From: DASXKD01 sp963762735
GTDB taxonomy: Bacteria > Actinomycetota > Actinomycetes > Streptosporangiales > Streptosporangiaceae
Direction of reading: 5' to 3'
NCBI GenBank assembly: GCA_963762735.1
Contig: CAVXMG010000003.1
Coordinates: forward strand, 310,001 to 374,000
DNA: 64,000 bases
Shown here: piece after piece, positions 48,077 to 54,694 of the stretch
How the letters are laid out: each line of letters starts with the position of its first letter
How positions within the stretch are numbered: position 1 is the first letter of the stretch
Made by a program: the position numbers and the translations under genes
Notes under the pieces: generated by a model
Told to the model about the DNA's origin: nothing
The model's database searches: none
What the model saw: only the letters and a program-made list of their open reading frames with translations

Positions 48077-48143
48077 TAAAAAAGAAATGGAGCGCGCTAC
48101 TCGCGGCAAATGTGTAAACCGTTCGACTCGGGGATGGCTGGCG

Positions 48144-48746
48144 ATGGAGTATCTGGTCACCATGACCACGCACGTACCGGAGGGCACGGCAGACGAAGCC
48201 GTCGATGCTGTCCGCGCGCGGGAGGCCACGCACTCGCGTGAGCTCGCGGCGCAGGGACACCTGCTGCGCCTGTGGCGCCCGCCGCTGCGGCCGGGCGAAT
48301 GGCGCACATTCGGGCTCTTCGCCGCCGACGACCGTGACCGGCTTGAGCAGATCCTGGCGTCCATGCCCTTGCGCATCTGGCGGACCGATCAGGTCACGCC
48401 GCTCGCGCCGCACCCGAACGACCCGGCACTGGCCCCCGCGGCCAGCGAAAACACCCGGGAGTTCCTGACCATGTTCAGCATCACCTTCCCGGCGGGCACG
48501 CCCAGCCAGATCATCGAGGACATCGAGGCACGTGAAGCGGAACGGGCAAGCGAACTGGCCACGCAGGGCCACCTCTTCCGGCTCTGGAAGCTGCCGGGCG
48601 AGGGCCAGGTGCTGGGCCTGTGGCGGGCCCGGGACACTGCGGGGATGGAGGCGATAGTGGCGTCGCTGCCCGTCAAAGCCTGGATGACCACACAGATCAC
48701 GCTGCTCAGCGAGCATCCGAGCGACCCGGCGATCACCAGCAGCTGA
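48144..48746 (+). CDS. Tandem-duplicated muconolactone-isomerase-like protein
   Basis: 200 residues from ATG 48144. Two homologous ferredoxin-like domains of about 95 residues. Domain 1: EYLVTMTTHVPEGTADEAVD, SRELAAQGHLLRLWRPPL. Domain 2: EFLTMFSITFPAGTPSQIIE, ASELATQGHLFRLWKLPG. The pattern REAExSxELAxxGHLxRLW is that of muconolactone delta-isomerase, which is normally a single 90-100-residue domain forming a decamer. A fused pair is unusual. No other beta-ketoadipate genes are present, so a role in aromatic catabolism is doubtful. Confidence 0.78.
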   Translation: MEYLVTMTTHVPEGTADEAVDAVRAREATHSRELAAQGHLLRLWRPPLRPGEWRTFGLFAADDRDRLEQILASMPLRIWRTDQVTPLAPHPNDPALAPAASENTREFLTMFSITFPAGTPSQIIEDIEAREAERASELATQGHLFRLWKLPGEGQVLGLWRARDTAGMEAIVASLPVKAWMTTQITLLSEHPSDPAITSS

Positions 48747-48808
48747 CAGCGCTCGGCACCCACCACCCGACCCGAACCTGTCCTCGCTGTCTGGCAGACT
48801 TCGATCTC

Positions 48809-49567
48809 ATGGCCGACGCCTATGAGACCCTCGCCGCTGACTACGACTGGCTGTTCGACGACGACGTGCTTGCTGACGGAGGCGCGATCAACCAGCCCGC
48901 GGCGGCACGCCTGCTGCAGCGGATCAGCCGCACCAGCGCGGTGCTGGACGCGGCCTGCGGCACGGGCATCGATGCGGCGGCGCTCGCGCGCCGGGGTTTC
49001 ACCGTGTGGGCGGCCGATGGAAGCGACGCGATGGCCGAGGGCGCGGCCGCCCGGTTTCGGCGGGAGCGGCTAGCGATTCCGGTGTTGCACAGTAGGTGGG
49101 CCGATCTTCCCGCGGCCACTGCTGAACGGTTTGATGTGGTGTTGTGCACCGGGAATGCACTGGTGCACGCCACTGGTCGCGACGCGATGGTTGCGGCGCT
49201 TACCGGGCTGCGGCGGATGGCCCGCCCCGGAGGACATGTGGTGGTTGATTCCCGTAACTGGGAGAAGCTTCATGCCGAACGCCAGATCGTCCAGATCGCC
49301 GACCGGGTGGTGACCCGCGGGGCGCGACGATGTTTGGTGCTTTATGCCTGGGAGATACCCGATCGCTTCAGCGACGAGCACATCGCCCATCTGGTGTTCG
49401 CCTTCGACAATGGCGGCCAGATTGAGCCGCACGAACATGTGATCATGTTCCGTCCCTTCACGATCAGCGAACTGCGCGCACGGCTTGAACCCGCGGGATT
49501 GAGGGAAGTCGACACCGACTTCGACGCTTCTCGTGACCGCTACTCCATGGTCACGGTAACGACCTAA
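48809..49567 (+). CDS. Class I SAM-dependent methyltransferase
   Basis: 252 residues from ATG 48809. Seen: YETLAADYDWLFDDDV at the N-terminus, motif I VLDAACGTGIDAAALARRGF, VWAADGSDAM (acidic motif II), FDVVLCTGNALVHATGRD (motif post-II) and MARPGGHVVVDSRNWEKL. A Glycine/sarcosine N-methyltransferase-like layout with a lid domain at the end (HEHVIMFRPFTISELRARLE). The acceptor is unknown. It lies 62 bp after the isomerase-like gene on the same strand and converges on another methyltransferase gene. Confidence 0.85.
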   Translation: MADAYETLAADYDWLFDDDVLADGGAINQPAAARLLQRISRTSAVLDAACGTGIDAAALARRGFTVWAADGSDAMAEGAAARFRRERLAIPVLHSRWADLPAATAERFDVVLCTGNALVHATGRDAMVAALTGLRRMARPGGHVVVDSRNWEKLHAERQIVQIADRVVTRGARRCLVLYAWEIPDRFSDEHIAHLVFAFDNGGQIEPHEHVIMFRPFTISELRARLEPAGLREVDTDFDASRDRYSMVTVTT

Positions 49568-49651
49568 GACGACCGCCCGGGCGAAGGCTGAATCTGTGCG
49601 CTGACCCTCGCGGCGGCGAGGATAGGCGGTCCGGACCGGCATGGCGGCCGG

Positions 49652-50314
49652 TCAGCGGCGGCGGCACCGCCACAGCAGATACGTCGGAACCGGAGCTGGC
49701 GGCTCGACGAAGCGCTCGGTTTCCAGCCCGGCGTCAAGCAGGGCGTTCAGGAAGGTGGACAGCTTGCGGTGCGTCGCGCCTACCCGGATCCGGACGCCCT
49801 CGGGATTGTGGTCCGGCGAGGTCCACCAGCCTTCGCACTCATAGCCCTCTTCCGGCCAGTTGCTGCGGCCTTTCGTACTGCCGGGAAAGCACGGGTGCAC
49901 GATCGAAGCGACGAACCAGCCGCCCGGGCGCAGCAGCGTCGTCACGGTAGACAGTGTGCCCGCCAGGTCGTCGATGTCCATCAACGCCAGCTCGCAGGTA
50001 CAGCCATCGAACGGCCGCCCGTCCCACCAGGCGGGGTGCCGGGCAACGTCGGCGCGGACGTAGGCGATGTCCTCAGGACCGATGGCGCGTGCCTTGCCGA
50101 GCATGGCGGCAGAGATGTCGACCCCGACAACGTCGGCCCCTAGCCGGGCCAGATAGCGGCTCGTCCGGCCCTGCCCGCAGGCGATGTCCAGCACCCGTTC
50201 GCCGGTCACGGCAGGCAGCAGGTCGGAATGTGCCGCGATCAGTAGCGGCTTGTCGCCGATCCATTCTTCGTACCACTCGGCGAACTCGTCGTATCTCGCT
50301 AGCTCCTGTACCAC
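49652..50314 (-). CDS. Class I SAM-dependent methyltransferase (UbiE-like)
   Basis: 220 intact codons. Seen: YDEFAEWYEEWIGDKPLL, motif I ERVLDIACGQGRTSRYLARL, VVGVDISAAMLGKARAIG, DGCTCELALMDIDDL and LLRPGGWFVASIVHPCFPGS. The HPCFPG loop and following W/Y-rich segment are common in actinobacterial small-molecule methyltransferases. The C-terminal part (GVRIRVGATHRKLSTFLNAL) is the acceptor lid. Start taken at 50314; acceptor unknown. Confidence 0.85.
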   Translation of the reverse strand: MVQELARYDEFAEWYEEWIGDKPLLIAAHSDLLPAVTGERVLDIACGQGRTSRYLARLGADVVGVDISAAMLGKARAIGPEDIAYVRADVARHPAWWDGRPFDGCTCELALMDIDDLAGTLSTVTTLLRPGGWFVASIVHPCFPGSTKGRSNWPEEGYECEGWWTSPDHNPEGVRIRVGATHRKLSTFLNALLDAGLETERFVEPPAPVPTYLLWRCRRR

Positions 50315-50464
50315 GCTCCTACGCTAACTGCCTGCCCGGAACAACCCGCGCGGAGGGCACAGCTCGCACCCGCCCAAGGGGCGCCGGCATGACCGGCTTG
50401 GCCCGGGAGTACCGTCCCGTCATAGCGATGCCATCACGGTCTCCCAGCGCGCAAGGAGCCTGCC

Positions 50465-51088
50465 ATGCCAGGAACGGAGCAATTCGCCATCGGGGCCGAG
50501 GTCAGTTGTACCGATGGGGCGTGCGGCAAGCTGAGCCGCGTGGTCGTTGACCCGGTCGCACGGGTGGTCACCCATCTCATCGTGGAACCGCGCCGCGGGC
50601 ACGAAGCCGCCCGGCTCGTTCCCCTCGGCCTTGTCGACTCCGCCGCGGGCGAGATCCAGCTGAATTGCACCTCGGCGGAGTTCGACGTGCTCGACCCCGC
50701 CGAAGAGACGCGGTTTATCACGGAGGACATGGATGTCCCGAACTACCGCACGACCGATGTCCTCTTCTGGCCTCACTACGGGTACCGCAGCGCCCAAGGC
50801 GACCTGGTCACCTCGGACACGATCCCTGTCGGCGAGGTGGAGGTACAGCGGGGCGAGCACGTTCATGCCAGCGACGGACAGATCGGCCTGGTCGAGGGGC
50901 TGGTCGTCGATCCTGGCAGCCAGCGCGTGACGCACGTGCTCCTGCAGGAGGGCCACCTGTGGGGCCGTAAGGACGTGGCCATCCCGATCAGCGCCGTAAC
51001 CCGGGCCAACGACGGCATCGAGGTCAGCCTCAGCAAGCAGCAGGTACAAGACCTGCCGCCGGTGGACATCGATCGCCCCCGAAGCTAG
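50465..51088 (+). CDS. PRC-barrel domain protein with two barrel units
   Basis: 207 residues. The N-terminal unit (FAIGAEVSCTDGACGKLSRV then VTHLIVEPRRGHEAARLVPL) and the C-terminal unit (VHASDGQIGLVEGLVVDPGS, VTHVLLQEGHLWGRKDVAIP) each show the GKL/GLVxxLVVDP...VTHLIV pattern of PRC-barrel folds. Such proteins are widespread in actinobacteria and alphaproteobacteria, often stress-linked, with roles in protein or RNA binding; none is specifically supported here. Preceded by GCAAGGAGCCTGCC, so the ATG at 50465 is firm. Confidence 0.85.
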   Translation: MPGTEQFAIGAEVSCTDGACGKLSRVVVDPVARVVTHLIVEPRRGHEAARLVPLGLVDSAAGEIQLNCTSAEFDVLDPAEETRFITEDMDVPNYRTTDVLFWPHYGYRSAQGDLVTSDTIPVGEVEVQRGEHVHASDGQIGLVEGLVVDPGSQRVTHVLLQEGHLWGRKDVAIPISAVTRANDGIEVSLSKQQVQDLPPVDIDRPRS

Positions 51089-51238
51089 GCCGCCGCCATA
51101 ACGGGGATGTCGGAGGCCTCCGGGCTCGGGAGGTTGGGAGCTGAGGCGCCCGGCGCCGACCGGTGCCCGAGGGAGCCGCGGCGCGTGACCACGGCGAGCA
51201 TAGGAAAGAAAATTCTTCTGGACAGTTCTTGCAGTCTT

Positions 51239-51254
51239 GACAATAAGAATTGTC
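51239..51254. promoter_or_regulatory. Candidate ArsR operator
   Basis: GACAAT (51239-51244), AAGA, ATTGTC (51249-51254) is a perfect palindrome 18 bp before the ArsR-type gene, in a short AT-rich segment (51,200-51,270). ArsR repressors usually bind such 12-2-12-like palindromes over their own promoter. The regulator-site pairing is inferred. Confidence 0.5.
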
Positions 51255-51271
51255 GGTGACAAGTTCATGGC

Positions 51272-51880
51272 ATGCAAGATGTCGCAGTGATCGAGGATGC
51301 CGCAGCCGCGGAGGTCTCGCTCGATCCGATCCGGTCTCGGATGCTCGCGGAGCTGGCCGAGCCATACACCGCGACCACACTCGCGGCGCGGCTTGGGCTT
51401 GCTCGGCAGAAGGTCAACTACCACGTCAAGACCCTTGAGCAGCACGGTCTGGTGGAGTTGGTCGAGGAGCGTCGCAAGGGCAACATGACCGAGCGGGTCG
51501 TGCGGGCCTCCGCCGCGGCTTACGTGATCTCGCCGGCCGCGCTCGCCGCGGTCGCACCCGATCCGGCCCGGTCGCCCGATCGGCTGTCCGCGCGCTGGCT
51601 GCTCGCGCTCGCCGCGCGGCTCGTTCGGGAGACCGGCGCGCTCATCAACGGGGCGGCGCGGGCCAACAAGCCGCTCGCCACGTTCGGGCTCGACGCCGAA
51701 GTGCGATTCGCGAAGCCGGCTGACCGCGCCGCGTTCGTGGGTGAGCTCACGGACGCGCTCACCGGACTTATCAGTAAATACCAGACCAAAACTGGCCGGC
51801 CGCACCGCCTTATCGTCGCGGTGCACCCGAGCATCACCGAAGACGCCGACCCGCCCGCAGAGGAGCAGCAGCAGTCATGA
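51272..51880 (+). CDS. ArsR-family HTH regulator
   Basis: 202 residues from ATG 51272. Seen: winged helix IRSRMLAELAEPYTATTLAA, RLGLARQKVNYHVKTLEQHG and LVELVEERRKGNMTERVV. No metal-binding ELCVCDL-type cysteine motif, so it is of the non-metal ArsR type. The C-terminal half (LLALAARLVRETGALINGAA; RFAKPADRAAFVGELTDALT) resembles the helix-rich extension seen in regulators paired with SRPBCC proteins. It overlaps the next gene by 4 nt (ATGA), so the two are translated together, a common toxin-free regulator-effector pair. Confidence 0.88.
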   Translation: MQDVAVIEDAAAAEVSLDPIRSRMLAELAEPYTATTLAARLGLARQKVNYHVKTLEQHGLVELVEERRKGNMTERVVRASAAAYVISPAALAAVAPDPARSPDRLSARWLLALAARLVRETGALINGAARANKPLATFGLDAEVRFAKPADRAAFVGELTDALTGLISKYQTKTGRPHRLIVAVHPSITEDADPPAEEQQQS

Positions 51881-52611
51881 CGCATCCATTCGAGGTACGC
51901 GACGAGATCACCGTCGACGCCACGCCGGACGAGGTGTGGGAGGCGATCGCGTCGGGGCCGGGAGTCGACTCCTGGCTCATGGGGCGCACCGAAATCGATA
52001 GCGCCAGCAAGACCAGCACGTTCAACATGTTCGGCGAGGTGTCCAGCTCCAGCATCACGGCCTGGGAACCAGGTCACCGCTACGCGACGCAGGAGGACAA
52101 GAACCCGGACGGCACGTTCATGGCCTTCGAGTGGCTCATCGAGTCGCGCGGCGGCGGCGGCGCGGTGGTGCGCGTTGTGCACAGTGGTCTCCTCGGCGAG
52201 AACTGGGAGGCCGAATACAACGGCCTGTCCGCCGGCGACCACGCCTACATGACGAAGCTCGCCGTCTACCTGAAGCACTTCGCGCCGCGCACCGCGAAGG
52301 GCTCGCTGTTCCTGCCGGGGCCGATCACCAAGGACTCGTGGGCGGCCATGACGGCGGCGGTCGGCGTCAGCGCGGACGCGGCAGACGGTCAGCCGGCGCG
52401 GCTCAGCGTGCCCGGGATCGAGCCGGTCGGCGGCACAGTGGAGTTCGTGGGCTCGCCGAGCTTCGTGGGCATGCGTACCGACGACGCGATGTACATGCTG
52501 ATCCACGGCTACAACGACATGGTCTTCGCGACCGCGCACTACTTCGACGACCGCGACCCGTCGACCGAGACCGAGGCGTGGCAGAACTGGCTCGGCGGCC
52601 TCGCAGCCTGA
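51877..52611 (+). CDS. SRPBCC (START-like, AHSA1-type) protein
   Basis: 244 intact codons. Seen: EVRDEITVDATPDEVWEAIA, the standard first strand and helix of Bet v1/AHSA1-like domains, SSSITAWEPGHRYATQED, AFEWLIESRGGGGAVVRVVH and LYLKHFAPRT-type C-terminal helix (AVYLKHFAPRTAKG), followed by an extra half-domain to residue 244. These proteins bind hydrophobic small molecules in a cavity. Encoded with its own ArsR regulator, so the ligand probably is also the regulator's signal; that is inference. Confidence 0.85.
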   Translation: MTHPFEVRDEITVDATPDEVWEAIASGPGVDSWLMGRTEIDSASKTSTFNMFGEVSSSSITAWEPGHRYATQEDKNPDGTFMAFEWLIESRGGGGAVVRVVHSGLLGENWEAEYNGLSAGDHAYMTKLAVYLKHFAPRTAKGSLFLPGPITKDSWAAMTAAVGVSADAADGQPARLSVPGIEPVGGTVEFVGSPSFVGMRTDDAMYMLIHGYNDMVFATAHYFDDRDPSTETEAWQNWLGGLAA

Positions 52612-52619
52612 TCAACGCA

Positions 52620-52668
52620 CACCGGCCGGCCGGAACTGGATGCTGATCCAGGGCCCGGCCGGCCGGTG
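52620..52668. terminator. Bidirectional terminator hairpin
   Basis: A 14-bp stem (52620-52633 with 52655-52668; core CCGGCCGGCCGG) encloses a second small stem, CTGGAT (52636-52641) with ATCCAG (52646-52651). CGTTTTC follows on the plus strand. It separates convergent genes ending at 52611 and 52711. Confidence 0.75.
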
Positions 52669-52710
52669 CGTTTTCACACCGCAGTTGCTGCCTTAGGCGA
52701 AAGGCCTGGG

Positions 52711-53561
52711 TCAGGAGGTCGCCCGGACGGCTTGCAGGATCACGTTCGTCACGGTACCGGGGCTGGAGATCATGGATAGGTGCGGCGCGTCTACCTTGGT
52801 GATATGGGCGTGCGCCGTGTGGGCCATGGCCAGCTGCAACGCCAGTGGGATGGCGTGGTCGGCGGTGCCGACCACGGCCCAAGACGGGATGGTCTTCCAC
52901 GCCGGCGCACCGCTCTTCTGAGTCAGCGCGATCGTTGCGATTGGCCGCTGGGTGGCGCCGAGCACGTGCGCCTCCGCAGCGGGCAGGCCGTTGGCCATGC
53001 AGCTGGGGAACACGCTCTGCTTGATGTAGGCGTCGCCAACGCCGCTGGGGGCGCCAGGGAACGGGACCACATTCAGGTTCGCGGGCACGACGCACGACCC
53101 GGGATGGGCGGCGAGCAGCTGCGCCAAGGTCTGGCCCTGCGCGGGCGCGAAGGCGTCTACGTAAACCAGCGCTTTGACCTGCGGGTCGCCGGTGGCGGCG
53201 TTGGTGATAACGGCCCCGCCGTAGGAGTGCCCCACCAGCACGATGGGACCGGAGATGCTGTGCAGGAAGTCGGCCAGGTAGGCGGTGTCGTAGGGCAGGC
53301 CCCGTAGCGGATTCGGCAGCGCGTACACGGTGTAACCGTCAGCCTGCAGGCGGTGGGTGACGCGGTCCCAGCTGCCGCTGTCGGCCCACGCTCCGTGCAC
53401 CAGCACGATGCTGGGCTTAGTGCCGTCACCCGCGGCGGCAGCCTCGCCTGTACGGGCCGACGCGATCTGGCTGAGCGGGATGATCAGCCGGCAATGGCCA
53501 CGATTACAGCCGCGATAATAAGCCGCAGCCTGCCTGGCTGCGCGATTCGGGTGATGTTCAC
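52711..53561 (-). CDS. Secreted alpha/beta hydrolase, frame-broken after signal peptide
   Basis: GTG 53561 follows AAAGGAGACCTCA. Signal peptide NITRIAQPGRLRLIIAAVIV then, after a one-base change near 53,486, a short linker and the hydrolase body: KPSIVLVHGAWADSGSWDRV, oxyanion HGAWAD, nucleophile elbow GHSYGG, acid and His in WAVVGTADHAIP and KVDAPHLSMI. It belongs to the RsbQ/esterase-like salicylate-esterase group with HGAW. A near-paralogue without a signal peptide is at 57772-58472. Substrate unknown. Confidence 0.85.
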
Positions 53562-53662
53562 TGAGGTCTCCTTTCCTGGTGTGCCCAGCGCCCGTGCGGT
53601 GCCGGGTAACTTCGCACGGTCTGAGTCTGCGTCTGGCACGTGGTGGCGGGGTATCCGCAGGC

Positions 53663-54538
53663 TTACTGCACTTCCCGGCTGGGAACGCGGTCGGCTGGCC
53701 CGCTCAGGTGGCCGATGAAGTCGAGCAGTGCCTGGTTGACCTCGTCGGCGTGGGTCCAGATGACCGCATGCGGCCCGCCTGCGATGATGGTGGAGCGGGC
53801 GTTCTTCAGCAACGCGGGAAGCCTCCGGCTGGTGGCCTCGTACGGCAATACGCGATCCTGGTCGCCGTGGATAACCAGGACGGGAATGCTGATCGTGGCG
53901 AGATCGCCCCGGAAGTCTTCCAGGCAGGCTGTGACGCAGCGGAGGGCGGCCTGGGCCGACGCGGAGATGGCCACGTAGAAGCTGTTCTGCCACGCCTGGT
54001 CGCTGACCCGGCTGCCGCCCAGGAGATCGACGTTGTAGGAGCGGTCCATGAAGTCTTTCATCGCGGCCGGCCGGTCAGCGGCGATACACACCGTGATGCC
54101 GTCGAAAACGCTCCGGTCAATACCTTCGGGGCTGTCGTTGGTCTTGAGCAGGAACGGCAGCAGCGGCGCCACCAGCACGGCCGCCCTGACCCGCGCTGAG
54201 CCGTGAGCTGCCAGGTAGCGGGTTACCTCACCGGTTCCCATGGCGAACCCGGCCAGCACCACTCCGCGGAGGTTGAGCCTGCTGAGCAGGACATGAAGAT
54301 CGGCGGCTAGCGTGTCGAAGTCATATCCGATGCTTGGCCGGCTCGAGGCGCCGAAGCCCCGCCGGTCGTAGGTGATCACCCGGTGCCCGGCGGCCAGCAG
54401 GGCGGCCTCCTGCTTTTCCCACGAGTGCCCGTTCAGTGCGTAACCGTGTACCAGCACGACAGGAGAACCGGACCCGTGATCCTCGTAGTAGATCCGGATG
54501 GCGGCTGAGTTCTCCCGCCCGACGGTGACAAAAGGCAT
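53663..54538 (-). CDS. Haloperoxidase-like alpha/beta hydrolase with nucleophile Ser replaced by Ala
   Basis: 291 residues from ATG 54538 (GAGGATCGC precedes it; ATG 54550 also possible). Seen: IRIYYEDHGSGSPVVLVHGY, VITYDRRGFGASSRPSIGYD, VVLAGFAMGTGEVTRYLAAH, acid in LVIHGDQDRVLPYEATSRRL, and His in GGPHAVIWTHADEVNQ. The family motif at the third block is GFSMGTGE with the catalytic Ser; here the codon is GCC (Ala), while Asp and His remain. So a canonical serine hydrolase reaction is not expected. Otherwise an intact member of the cofactor-free haloperoxidase group. Its start lies 157 bp from the divergent LAL regulator. Confidence 0.85.
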   Translation of the reverse strand: MPFVTVGRENSAAIRIYYEDHGSGSPVVLVHGYALNGHSWEKQEAALLAAGHRVITYDRRGFGASSRPSIGYDFDTLAADLHVLLSRLNLRGVVLAGFAMGTGEVTRYLAAHGSARVRAAVLVAPLLPFLLKTNDSPEGIDRSVFDGITVCIAADRPAAMKDFMDRSYNVDLLGGSRVSDQAWQNSFYVAISASAQAALRCVTACLEDFRGDLATISIPVLVIHGDQDRVLPYEATSRRLPALLKNARSTIIAGGPHAVIWTHADEVNQALLDFIGHLSGPADRVPSREVQ

Positions 54539-54694
54539 CGCGATCCTCATCGTTCCGTGCTCGCAGCGGTAACGCCTGGCCCAGTCATCACTGTGGCTCC
54601 AGACAGGCACGAGCGGTATCCGTGGTGTGACTGCACTTTGCGCGCTGCGGGCATGCCCGGACCATGGTCGCTGTTGAGCTTGGGGACGGCGCTG

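Noticed and set aside
51520..52539. Minus-strand frame across the ArsR/SRPBCC pair
   Set aside because: It is antisense to two well-supported genes and has no domain.
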